Source: Atherinomorus stipes
Lineage: Eukaryota; Chordata; Actinopteri; Atheriniformes; Atherinidae
Length of the DNA: 64,000 nucleotides
Direction: 5' to 3'
Assembly (NCBI GenBank): GCA_023101725.1
Contig: JALJCO010007928.1
Location: 992,001-1,056,000 of the forward strand
Part shown: positions 24,567-34,113 of the stretch, piece after piece
Layout: each line of letters opens with the position of its first letter
Position numbering within the stretch: position 1 is the first letter of the stretch
Made by a program: the position numbers and the translations under genes
The notes under the pieces: generated by a model
Databases searched by the model: none
What the model was told of the DNA's origin: nothing
The model's input: only the letters and a program-made list of their open reading frames with translations

Positions 24567-25090
24567 AAACCCCAGCTGCTATGGGGCAAGTAGCTGGGGA
24601 TGTGGAGTGTGGGGAAAAAGTCCAACGTCCGGACCTTGTTGGAACTTGCCCTGGGATTACTATTGAGGTCGAGGGGGTGAAGGTACCCTGCATACTGGAT
24701 ACTGGGTCCCAAGTAACGCTGTTCAGTGAAACTTTTTTTCAGAAATGGCTCGGTCACATCCACCCCCGAGACAAAGGTGACCTCCACTGGTTGACATTGA
24801 AAGCTGCCAATGGACTGAGGATCCCCTACACTGGGTATGCAATCCTAGACTTTGTCATAGGGGGGATAACAGTAACAAACAAAGGAGTTGTGATTGTGAG
24901 GGATGAGTGTCTTGGTGCCGAGAAGGGAATTTTGGGAATGAACGTCATTAGTCAATGCTGGAAGGCTTTGTTTCAGGGTGACCACCCAGGAATGGCTGCA
25001 TTTTCCTCCACCATTCCACCTGAGACGAAGGGAGCCTGGGAGAAGGTGTTTGCCATTTGTCGGCAAATGGAGGAGGAATCGCCCCCCTGA
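24563..25090 (+). pseudogene. pol: Retrotransposon pol: aspartic protease part
   Basis: This frame is -1 to gag and open from before the gag stop; its first ATG is at 24581. It encodes a retropepsin-like aspartic protease that would mature Gag-Pol. The active-site signature is LDTGSQVT (about 24695-24718), and the conserved ILGMNVI flap-distal motif follows at about 24929-24949. The frame ends at TGA 25088-25090, immediately after a run of six C (25082-25087). The reverse-transcriptase frame is already open through this point and continues in +1. One surplus C in the run is the simplest reading, so protease and reverse transcriptase were probably one polyprotein. Confidence 0.88.
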
Positions 25091-26606
25091 TGGTAAGGTG
25101 GGCATTGCCAGGCTGGCCAGGCAGGAGAGGGTGGAGGTACCAGCACACAGTGAGATGATTCTTTGGGCCCAAGTACAAGGAGCTGTGAAACCTACCAACC
25201 CCTGTGTTCTGGTTGAGGGTGTTGGTGATGAGGAGCAGTGGCACGTGGCTAAGACATTGGCTGTTATAAAAAACGGTAAAGTTCCCATCCGTGTGAAAAA
25301 TGTTAACCCATTTCCTGTTGTTGTGCCACCACGCCGTCCTTTAGCCTCAGTATACCAGGTTGACCCCAGTGATGTTCATGGGGAGAAGGAGCTGGTACTT
25401 CACACTGACGAACAGGGCACTGTGGAAGTGGACGTTCAGAACGTCAAGCTGCCCCCAGAGGAACAGCATCCAGTCTCCACACTGAAAGGTGAAGGCCTGA
25501 CTCAGGATGAACAGCAAGAAATGGACAAACTTCTCCACCGATGGAGTAAAGTATTTGCAGCCCATGAAGAAGATTATGGGTGTACTGATATGGTGCAGCA
25601 CCAGATCCCGACTGGCACCGCCCCACCCAGCCGAGAGAGGTACCGGCCGATTCCGCCATCACTCTTCTCAGAACTGAGAAGGCTGCTTCAAGGTATGCTC
25701 AATAGTGGGGTGATTAGCGAGAGCTCAAGCCCGTGGGCGGCCCCTATTGTGCTGGTAAAAAAGAAGGATGGCACTTGGAGGTTTTGTGTGGATTATCGAA
25801 AACTGAATGTGTTGACGCATAAAGATGCTTTCCCACTCCCCAGGATTGAAGAGGCCCTCACCTGTCTCAAACAGTCCAGGTGGTTCTCCACCTTAGATTT
25901 GGCCAGCGGATACTGGCAGGTGGAGGTTGACCCTAAGGATCGTGAGAAAACAGCCTTCACTACACCCCTGGGATTGTACGAGTTCCATCGGATGCCTTTC
26001 GGACTGTGTAATGCTCCAGCAACCTTTCAGCGTTTGATGCAGCGGTGCCTCGGGAGTCTGGTAAATGATACATTACTGATCTATCTTGATGACGTTATCA
26101 TTTTTTCACCTGACTTCCAGAGCCATCTCATGCACCTGGAACAGGTGTTTGAAAAACTCTGGAAACATGGCCTTAAACTGCAGCCTCACAAGTGTAAGCT
26201 CTTCCAGTCAAGAGTGAACTACTTAGGTCATGTGGTCAGCAAAGAAGGCGTGGCCACCGATCCAGAGAAAACTGCAGCTGTACAGCAATGGAGACCACCA
26301 GCAACAGTTAAGGAAGTCAGGTCATTCTTGGGGTTCTCTGGTTATTACCGGCGGTTTATCCCTGGGTTTGCCCGTATAGCAGCTCCTCTGCATGCACTAC
26401 TGGTAGGTACAGCCACACAGAAAGATCGAGCTGTGCAGTGGACCACAGAATGCCAGTCTGCTTTTGATAAACTGAAACAAGCCCTCATTAGTGCCCCCAT
26501 CCTTGCTTATGCAGACTTTTCTAAGCCCTTCCATCTGTATACAGATGCAAGCCTGGATGGGTTGGGAGCGGTTTTGTCACAAGTGCAAGAAGGAGGGAAC
26601 GGGTGA
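25088..26606 (+). pseudogene. pol: Retrotransposon pol: reverse transcriptase and start of RNase H
   Basis: The open frame (extending back to 24978 by overlap) carries a linker and then a complete Ty3/Gypsy reverse transcriptase. It has SSPWAAPIVLVKKKDG and FCVDYRKLN (from about 25725), then FSTLDLASGYWQVEV, MPFGLCNAPATFQRLM and the catalytic YLDD at 26082-26093. The thumb region has YLGHVVSKEG and FLGFSGYYRRFIPGFA. RNase H begins with LYTDASLDGLGAVLSQ, which contains its first catalytic aspartate. The frame then stops at 26604-26606 because one base seems to be missing just upstream (26590-26600). The rest of RNase H follows in another frame. The catalytic residues I can check are intact, so decay is by indel only. 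Confidence 0.93.
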
Positions 26607-28495
26607 TTGCTTATGCCAGTAGAAGTCTGCTGCAAACAGAAAAGAATGACCAGAACTACAGCTCTTTCAAACTTGAGCTTCTTGCACTTAAATGGGCAGT
26701 TACTGAAAAATTTAAAGACTACCTTTGGGGGGTAAAATTCACTGCCTTTACAGACAACAATCCCCTGGTTCATCTCAACACAGCCACTCTGGGAGCCGTG
26801 GAGCAAAGGTGGGTGGCACAGCTGGCCAATTTTGATTTTAATGTCAAATACAGACCAGGGGTTGCTAACAAGAATGCAGATGTACTGTCCAGATTCCCCC
26901 AGGAAGTGGAAACTTGTCAAGTTGCTGCAGAAAGCCCCCAGACTGTACAGTCATTCAGTGATTGGGTCATCAGGCAGCAGGAAGACCCTGCTCTACATGA
27001 AGTCAGCGAGTGGCTACGAAGGAACAAGTTGCCCTCAGCTGAAGAAAGGAAAGTGGCGTCGGCAGCAGCCAATCGACTCCTAAGGGAATGGAGTCGCTTG
27101 CGAATGGAGGCAGGTGTCATGCAAAGACAGGTGAAGGACCGTCACACTGGAGATGTGCTCTGGCAGACTGTGCTACCGTTACCCTGGAGACATACTGTTT
27201 GGACACAGTACCACCAGGCTGTGGGGCATATGAGTGCTGCACGTATTGAGGCAGCCTTGAGGCGGGGGTTCTACTGGCCAAACATGGGACAAGACATTAG
27301 GGAGTGGTCAACAAACTGTCTCCAGTGCACCCAGAGTAAAAGCCGACCTGAGGTGCGAGCCCCACTTCACCCGATTGAGAGCTCATACCCCCTTGAAATA
27401 GTGGCCATGGACTACTTGTCTTTGGGGAGACCAGGGGACTATTATCAGCATATTCTTGTGATGACTGACTTGTTTTCTCGGTACAGCTGGGCAGTACCCA
27501 CTCGGGACCAGACAGCAGTGACCACCGCCAAGGCCTTGTGGCGCAATCTCATCCAGACCTGGGGCTGTCCAGAGAGGATTCTTTCTGACAGGGGAGCAGC
27601 ATTTGAGTCTGCACTCATTGCAGAACTTTGCCAGTTGTATGGCTGCAGCAAGGCACGCACAACGTCTTACCACCCACAAGGTAACGGAGCATGTGAACGA
27701 TTTAACCAAACTCTCATTTCCCTCCTGAGGTCTTTGGAAGAGTCAGACCAGCCACAGTGGCCAGATAAGTTGCCTGCCTTGCTGCAAGCTTATAACAATA
27801 CTGAACATAGCTGTACTGGATTAACCCCCCATTTTGTCTTACATGGCCGCCACGCTAGACTTCCGGTAGAAATGGCCACTGAAGCTCCACAGAACACCTC
27901 CCGGCATAGCTTGCATGAATGGGTGCAGTTACATCATCAGATGCTATCAAAAGCATACCAACAAGTGTCCTCACAAACACGGCAGCGACGGGAGCAGGAT
28001 AAACGGAGGTATGACTTAAGAACTAAAAATGTCCCCCTGCTCCCAGGAGAAAGGGTTCTCTTGCGTAATTTTCGCAGGCATGACCAAGGAAAACTGGCCC
28101 CACACTGGCAACCCATCCCTTATGTGGTTGTTTGCCAAATGAATCCTAACCAGCCAGTCTACAAGATTCGCCCTGAAGGGAAAGCAGGACCAGAGAGAAC
28201 AATTCACCGCAACAACATCCGACCATGCCCACTTCGACCTCAGCCACATCCCAGCCCTGGGGTTGCCCAGGTGCCGAGGGAGTCAAATATGACAGGTGGA
28301 CCCCCTGTGCTACCCTTTTGCCTTATGCCTGTTGCCCCAGCAGTACCGGCACCAACAGTACTAGAGCCAGTAATTGATGAAGCACAGCTGGAACTACAGC
28401 ACCCCCAGGAAAGGGAGCTAAATGAACAGGAGCCCCCATTAAGAAGATCTACTAGGGAAACAAGAGGGAGGGCTCCCATCAGGTACCAACTTTAG
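26605..28495 (+). pseudogene. pol: Retrotransposon pol: RNase H remainder and integrase
   Basis: The frame resumes with IAYASRSL, then the RNase H motifs ELLALKWA and TDNNPL. The integrase follows. A zinc-binding HHCC domain (YHQAVGHMSAARI ... CLQC, about 27209-27330) precedes the DDE core, with catalytic residues D at 27410-27412, D at 27587-27589 (SDRGA) and E at 27695-27697 (CERFNQ). The spacing is D-58-D-35-E, the retroviral integrase pattern. A C-terminal basic region and a proline-rich tail with RRSTRETRGR end at a stop at 28493-28495. No chromodomain or envelope frame follows. The frame is open without internal stops, about 630 codons. Continuity with the reverse transcriptase is broken by the lesion near 26600. 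Confidence 0.93.
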
Positions 28496-28527
28496 AGAAA
28501 AGGTACTGGTTGTCGGGACGACAACCT

Positions 28528-28544
28528 AAAAGGGTGGGGGTAGG
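28528..28544 (+). other. Polypurine tract
   Basis: AAAAGGGTGGGGGTAGG directly abuts the 3' LTR, where it would prime plus-strand synthesis. A single T interrupts each half. Confidence 0.8.
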
Positions 28545-29373
28545 TGTCACGGGGTGATAGGAGCTGCCTTTATTTTTCACTGTGGTCCAGTATTGCATGT
28601 TTTTCTACATTTGGTGTTTTATGCAGATTAAGTGTGTTGTGCTTTTTTTAATTGTAAACTTTTTATTGGCCACGGATACATGGACAAAGGTGCGCAGCTC
28701 CGCCCTGTTTTCTCCTCCTTCCACTAATTTCCCGGACGGGACAATTAGCAGCCCTGATTATAAAAGCAGGTGGAATCCATCAGTATGTTGGATTCCCTGG
28801 GCGTGTCAACCTACACTGAGCTCCACAGACTGGGCCGAAGCAGAGCTGCTGTGAGGAAGACGGGACAAGCTGGAACAGAGTGACAGATTGGCCTGCAATT
28901 ACGATAAGTAAAGGGACGTAACCAAACCTATCCAGATTTTGTGAGTGGGCTGCAATAAGAGCCGAGCTGTTCCCAATTATACTTGGTTTATTGACAGCGC
29001 ACCAGGACGTTGGATTGGAGGTGTGAGGAGCAGCTGGTACTTCAGGCCACTGGATTTGTGGGATCGGCAGTACCGGGAGCAGCGGGCACGTATCCACACC
29101 ACACAACCTGGAAGGAGCGGCACGGGGATCTGCACCAACCGGCCGCATCAACTCAGCACAAGCTCGGACCCTCTTCAGTGAGACTGTGGACCGGGGTGGA
29201 GGAGGAACTCTAAGAGCCAGGAGTTTTGGGGATTTCAGCCTTCCTGGTTGGATTGTTTTAAGACTTATTTTTTTAAGAGGGACAATAAACCTCCTTTTTA
29301 TTATACACAAACTGCTCACTGTGTCTGTGTTGGTGTGGCCCGGGGACTTCTCTAACAGTCACAATTTGTGACA
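28545..29373 (+). repeat. 3' LTR (829 bp)
   Basis: Same boundaries and internal signals as the 5' LTR (TATAAAAG at 28759-28766, AATAAA at 29284-29289). It is shorter by two T in a T-run and by one base near 29347. I noticed no base substitutions. Confidence 0.95.
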
Positions 29374-29377
29374 GATC
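29374..29377. repeat. Right 4-bp target duplication (GATC)
   Basis: GATC directly after the 3' LTR matches the bases before the 5' LTR. The Tc1 transposase sequence resumes here. Confidence 0.85.
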
Positions 29378-29763
29378 CATCCTACCTTGTATCAACGGTT
29401 CAGGTTGATGGTGGTGATGTAATGGTGCGGGGGATATTTTCTTGGCACATTTTGGGTGGGCCCCTTAGTACCAACATGGCATGGTTTAACCACCACAGCC
29501 TACCTGGGTATTGTTGCTGACCATGTCCATCCCTTTATGACCACAGAGTAGCATGGCTACTACCAGCAGGATCATGCGCCATGTCATAAAGCGTGAATCA
29601 TCTTAGATGGGTTTCTTGAACATGACAATGAATTCACTGTACTCAAATGGCCTCCGCAGTCACCAGAACTCAATCCAATAGAGCAGCTTTGGGATGTGAT
29701 GGAACGGGAGGTTCTCATCATGGATGTGCAGCCGACAAATCTGCAGCAACTGCGTGATGCGAT

Positions 29764-29887
29764 ACAGATTCCGATTCAGAAGACTTTATTGTCATTGTAC
29801 CGGCGTCCCAATGAAATTTTGTTTTCAGTACAACCCGTCCAAGATTGTACAGACAGTAGACACAATACAAACAGAACCAGGCAGACA
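29764..29887. repeat. About 124-bp insertion within the Tc1 transposase
   Basis: Sequence foreign to the transposase starts near CAGATTCCGATTCAGAAGAC and ends near AACCAGGCAGAC. It contains GAAGACTTTATTGTCATTGT, resembling the end of a common fish repeat, but I cannot name the family. Boundaries are estimated from where the transposase coding resumes. Confidence 0.5.
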
Positions 29888-30550
29888 ATATGGAGCAAAA
29901 TCTCTGAGGAATGTTTCCAGTACCTTGTTAAATCTATGCCATAAAAGACTAAGGCAGTTCTGAAGACAAACGGGGGTCCAACCCAGTACTAGTAAGGTGT
30001 ACCTAATAAAGTGGCCGGTGAGAGTATAATTTTGATGAAGTTGCTTTGTATTGCCAAAGATTCTGGAGGAAATCATAATTAAATTGCTAGGTATCATGTA
30101 GATTTATGTTTCCTTTTGATTTAAAGGCTAAAAGCATTTAGTGTAAAAAATTATTTTACTGCTGAGAGAATGAAAATGGAAAAAGGTTCTACAGATCAAA
30201 CATGTAAAATACTGTGAAGTAAAACTAATCATGACAAAAACTATTTTAAAAAAAGAGAAAAAAAAAGATACATTAATGAAAAGTAGACTATGAGAACACA
30301 TCAGCACTGGCAAACCCAGCAAATTCAAGTGGTAGTTTGCATTTTAATTATAAAATTGGAGGAAATAATGCAGAAAATTTGGATTTGTGCATGTAAAATC
30401 TATGGAAAATTTGCAAAGGAGGGATCAGCGTAAACAGTTTTGAATCAAAGTGCACAAATTTATAAACAACAAAGAATAAAGTATCCAGCACAATGAAAAT
30501 CCTGTATCATGATTAAAACACAAGCCCCAACACAGAAACCAACATTAACA

Positions 30551-30640
30551 TAGTAAGTAAGTAACTTTTATTCATATAGCGCTTTTCACAGACAAGCGTC
30601 ACAAAGTTCTTCACATAATAACCACGTAAAAATAAAAATG
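30551..30640 (-). repeat. Retroposon 3' tail (minus strand)
   Basis: On the minus strand: GTGAAGAACTTTGTGACGC, then GAAAAGCGCTATATGAATAAA and a short (TTAC)n end. It shares a long similar stretch with the copy at 14318-14396, so both come from one retroposon family. Confidence 0.6.
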
Positions 30641-31248
30641 CAGGTAAAATCAAATAAAAACAATAAACAAACAGAATGCGTAGGTGAACTGTGTTTTTTT
30701 TAAAGCTTGTGTAAACATCAGAGTCTTTAATTGCTTTTTAAATCATCAAAGTGTGTCAAATGTCTTGAAATCTCTGAATGCCAATAGAAAGTTCCCACCT
30801 TTCACAAAAGCAGATATTTTTCTGGATTTTTTTTTTTTTTTAAATGATCTAACCAGCAGCCTCTACAGCACATGGGGGAGTATTGTAACCTGCATCATAA
30901 CTGCAGATAAACCACGAGGTGTGTGACCCGTTCTGTCTGGTCATTATAGTATTATATCAGTCTGAGCCATCAGTGTACGCAGTCATGTGGAAAACTCTAC
31001 AACTGTTACCTTCCTTCTCTGTCATCACCTCAACCTAACAGTATTGTAGGCTGAGACACAAGCCCACACACACACACATAAAATCGAACAGGAAAAATCA
31101 GGGAACATGCACGCTTGCTGTCTCAAACACACACACACACACAGAACGGAGCATTAGAGGACGGAAAGAATAGTGTGCCTTACTCACATATACGCATACA
31201 TGTTCCTTCGTATGGTTTCTTTCTCTTGGGTGCAACTGAGTCACTGTG

Positions 31249-31345
31249 CAGAACTTCATAGGCTGTCTGATCCATTTGAATTATATCCAGTGTGTTTGAG
31301 TAGAGACAGAAAACCTGCAGGACTGTGGCCCCTCCAGGATCAGGC
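31249..31345. repeat. Partial copy of the 20553-20736 MITE family
   Basis: GAACTTCATAGGCTGT, then GATCCATTT and ACCTGCAGGAC, occur in the same order as in the right half of the nested MITE near 20.6 kb. Only one arm is present. Confidence 0.5.
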
Positions 31346-31557
31346 TCCCCCACCTGCTTTAATATAAGTTTAAATTTGATGAAAAAGAAAAGTTTTAAAC
31401 GGATGATAATTCTTTGCAGAAGCAGCTGCACATCTTGTAAAGCTTGTTGATTTCTTTTATATTAAATGTAAATAATTGCCTCTCTCCTTATGCCTGGATC
31501 AGACTACACAATATTTTCAGCGTTCATGATGGTCGCTTTGTCAGATTAACAGACATT

Positions 31558-32925
31558 GGGCCTCATGCAACAAAATGTTTGTATTTTTTTCATATCTTTC
31601 TCCTACTTTTTCTCCTACTGTGGGCTCCTACGAATGCACCGTGTCAGATTCAAAAAAGGTGCTCAACTTCAGATAACTGCGTAAATGATCCTCATAAACA
31701 CGATGCATTCCACCTGTGCGTACGTGAGCGCGCGTTCACGAGAATTGCACATCTGCATACTTTCTGCCCGATAATTCCATATAAGGACATGACTTCCCAC
31801 GCTTGTCAGAAGGTGTTCATTCAGAAAAATGGCATCGAAAACGGAGAAGAGAAACTTTACCAGTTTAGAGATGGAGGTTCTGCTGACTGTGACCTGAGCA
31901 GCACAATTAAAGGCGATAAAAGCCGAGCAGTGGGGAATACATCACAAGAGCTCCAGATGCCGTGTCGCCTGTTGGTTGCATTGTTGCGGAAGTAAAAATT
32001 TAAAGAATATTAGAACCTATAATGGTGTCAAAAAGACGTCTAACAAAAGCAAGACAGCCACTGAAAATGACTGGTGGAGGCCAAGAGGTGCAATATATGA
32101 TGTAAATGCTTAATATGAGTTTCCATTCATCAACACAGCGCAACATTCTGCAAATCTCCTTTTAATACACACGCACACATGTGTACCGTGCGTCCCAGCT
32201 GGATAAAAAAGCCGACGTGTAGCTAGACCACATCTGTCATACTTTCATCACTGTCTCCATCTCACTCATGCAATGCACATAAAAATACGAACGATGAAAC
32301 TCTAATTTGACAAAGTCAGACCCAAACATTCCACATTTTGTGTAATATCAAAGCCAAGGCGCCATGAAGTGAACTGACTGCACGTCTTACCGTTAGAAGA
32401 GTCGCAGTGGTCACTGTTGCTGAAACTCTTTTCTGAAATTTCTATCCATTTTCTGTTCGAGATGTTATTTCAGTGTTATAGTAGCTTGATCTCACATAGA
32501 GCTCACTGACTGCACTTTCTTTTGACAAAATGACAACAAACTAAACTAGTGTGTCCCCTCTCCAACATGCTGGCTGCAAGTGTAGTGGCCGTAATCGCTC
32601 AGTCTGCACTCAGTCTTATATAAAAATGTAATTTAGAATTGCAGAGTGATATATCATGATGTAGTCTAATTTATATTGGATTTAAAAATACACAGTTGCT
32701 TCTAAGTAATGATTAATACAGTCCTTTAGTTAAAAACTAGGTTTGGATAACAGCAGACTAATTGCACAAGACTCCTATGTCAAGTCTGAAGCACTCATGA
32801 AATTTGTTCGTGCCTGACAAAAGATTAGAAATAAGAGAAAATTGAATGCAACATTTTTGCCTAAATCACTCGTACGAACCATTGAAGAAAGAATTTGTTC
32901 GTACGAGTGCTTCTTCATGAGGCCC
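31558..32925 (+). mobile_element. Second Harbinger-like element nested inside
   Basis: Left end GGGCCTCATGCAACAA and right end GCTTCTTCATGAGGCCC are inverted, flanked by ATT on both sides (31555-31557 and 32926-32928). Harbinger elements also make 3-bp duplications, so the trinucleotide fits, though ATT is not the classic TWA. It carries a short Myb-like protein start at 31829. CGTACGA-type motifs occur near its right end. Confidence 0.65.
31829..31897 (+). pseudogene. Harbinger Myb-like protein, N-terminal remnant
   Basis: The reading MASKTEKRNFTSLEMEVLLT ends at a TGA after 22 codons. The NFT..E.EVLL pattern resembles the start of the Myb/SANT-like DNA-binding protein that accompanies Harbinger transposases. 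The following sequence continues in the same style only with a readthrough, so this is a decayed copy. A 183-codon overlapping frame (31444-31995) uses another frame and is not supported. Confidence 0.5.
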
Positions 32926-33080
32926 ATTGTGTCATAAAATCGGATGGTGTCTTGTTAGTCCTGAGTGGTCACACTACAAGAATGGCACCAGACGACAACT
33001 GTCTGATCATTGCGTGGTGTCGCAAGATAGTACGAGACGGCACGAGACGGGGAGGTGGGACAAGCAGCTGTCAGTCAGTC

Positions 33081-33227
33081 ATGGCAACAGATCCACTTTG
33101 GGTGATGGTGGCTGTCCTCTGCTGTGAAAAGCCAAAAAAACAAAATAAGAAGAGAAGATGGTGGACATGTCCCTGGGTGGCGGGGAGAGGACAGTATGGG
33201 CTCTCTATTCTGCAAACTGAAGGGTAA
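33081..33227 (+). pseudogene. Harbinger transposase N-terminal fragment
   Basis: From the ATG at 33081 the translation MATDPLWVMVAVLCCEKPKK continues with a KKRRWWTCPW stretch and then GRGQYGLSILQTE before a stop at 33225-33227. A basic run followed by RRWW.xPW and a short Gly/Gln-Tyr segment is characteristic of the start of PIF/Harbinger (HARBI1-like) DDE transposases. The catalytic domain is absent. The open frame extends upstream to 32895 without recognisable content. Confidence 0.65.
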
Positions 33228-33871
33228 CACATTTATTAACGTGTCAAAAGACCGTCATCTGCGCTAATGTTAAGCAAAGGGCAAACTGTCCTATTGGCGG
33301 ATAGGAACACGTCGGATGACATGTCACACTACTGTAGGTGGACAAACCCCCCAAAATTCTGACACACCAGTCTTTCTGCGTCATGGTTGTGAAGTATCAC
33401 AGATGCCAAATCACCAATTGCTGATTTTGTTACACTACACGGAGTGAAGATGCGACGTTCTGCGATCTGACAACACGGAATCGGGCACGACAGTGAGCGA
33501 CTGTCTGCGACATCTCTGTCAGACCAAAACCGGGCTAAATTTGTGTAGTCTGATCCAGGCTTTACACAATTTATGGCTCCTATGACTATTAACATTTGTC
33601 TCTTAAAGGGATTGTGAAATGCTGCAGAAAATGTAATAATGTAAAAGAAGAAGAGGGGACCTGTTTAGGACTCACTTCTCAGTTCACCAGCTCAAGCGCA
33701 AAATCTGTTTTTTATGTCCTACTACTACTACTAAACTAACTGCTGACTTTGTCTTCTATTGGTGTGGAGTAGGTGCTGTGCAAACTGACAGCTGCAGCAT
33801 CGCAAGTGAAAACTGTTGATGAGAGCTGTAGTGGACCACCATTACCTACAAGCTGTAGGTATTGAACAAAT

Positions 33872-34113
33872 GAAGAGTTAATTTGCAAAAAAAAAAAAAA
33901 AAAAAACACCATTTAGAAAAAACGGAGTTAACTGCTTTTGCAAATAAACTCTTCATTTACTTTTTGAATATTTTCACCAAATCAAGCTCACATGAAGTAG
34001 AGGGTTTTAATGATGTAAAATGGAGATAGGAGGTCTGTACCCGACAGTGACGAAAAGCAGTTAACTCTGTTTTTACATAATGGTGTTTGTCTGTCTTTGC
34101 AAATGAACTCTTC
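33872..34113. mobile_element. Short inverted-repeat MITE
   Basis: GAAGAGTTAATTTGCAAA on the left pairs with TTTGCAAATGAACTCTTC on the right. Inside, GGAGTTAACTGCTTTTG-like and AGCAGTTAACTCTGTTT segments are again inverted, so the 240 bp can fold nearly end to end. A poly-A run (about 33886-33905) lies in the left arm. Family unknown. Confidence 0.6.

Larger units (their letters stand above)
22723..29373 (+). mobile_element. Full-length Ty3/Gypsy LTR retrotransposon
   Basis: A 6651-bp element has two LTRs, a primer-binding-site-like sequence, gag, pol (protease, reverse transcriptase, RNase H, integrase in that order) and a polypurine tract. The domain order with integrase last is the Ty3/Gypsy (Metaviridae) arrangement. 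No envelope-like frame and no obvious chromodomain follow the integrase. The LTRs are essentially identical apart from small indels and the GATC duplication is exact, so insertion was recent. Gag and pol carry three frameshifts of single-base type (near 23920, 25082-25087 and 26600), so this copy as written cannot make intact proteins. Confidence 0.95.
29374..29992 (+). pseudogene. Tc1-like transposase, 3' part
   Basis: After the retrotransposon the Tc1 transposase coding sequence continues. Stretches correspond to the conserved catalytic-domain blocks, including a region encoding LEWPPQSPELNPIEQLWDV-like sequence near 29640-29700 that holds the last acidic catalytic residue of the DD34E triad. 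Premature stops and frame changes are frequent. A 124-bp foreign piece (about 29764-29887) interrupts it before the C-terminus. The gene ends at a TAG at 29990-29992, about 30 bp before the right terminal repeat. This half is clearly non-functional. Confidence 0.8.
19842..30024 (+). mobile_element. Tc1-like transposon split by nested insertions
   Basis: The terminal inverted repeats are CACCGGCCACTTTATTAGGT (from 19847) and ACCTAATAAAGTGGCCGGTG (to 30020), with element ends at about 19842 and 30024. Target-site TA dinucleotides flank it at 19840-19841 and 30025-30026, as expected of Tc1/mariner. The element was originally about 1.2-1.3 kb. It now spans 10.2 kb because a hAT-type element (20468-22679), an LTR retrotransposon (22723-29373) and a further piece of about 124 bp (29764-29887) have inserted into its transposase. 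Only about 40 bp of Tc1 sequence separate the two large insertions. Confidence 0.9.
30027..31487. other. Intergenic AT-rich DNA with repeat pieces
   Basis: No supported gene. It includes a retroposon tail (30551-30640), a CA tract (about 31126-31141) and a partial copy (31249-31345) of the palindromic MITE seen at 20553-20736. Confidence 0.45.
31491..33561 (+). mobile_element. PIF/Harbinger-type element with transposase N-terminus
   Basis: Inverted termini GCCTGGATCAGACTACAC (31492-31509) and GTGTAGTCTGATCCAGGC (33543-33560) lie between TTA trinucleotides (31488-31490 and 33562-33564), the 3-bp duplication known for PIF/Harbinger. Inside, a second element of the same superfamily has inserted (31558-32925). 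The right part keeps a transposase start at 33081. The autonomous parent would be about 3 kb or more, so this is an internally deleted copy. Confidence 0.75.

Noticed and set aside
28496..28544. Possible envelope or third frame after integrase
   Set aside because: Only about 50 bp separate the pol stop from the 3' LTR, so there is no room for another gene.
31444..31995. 183-codon plus-strand frame
   Set aside because: It runs across the outer-inner Harbinger boundary in a different frame from the Myb-like start, so it cannot be an original gene.
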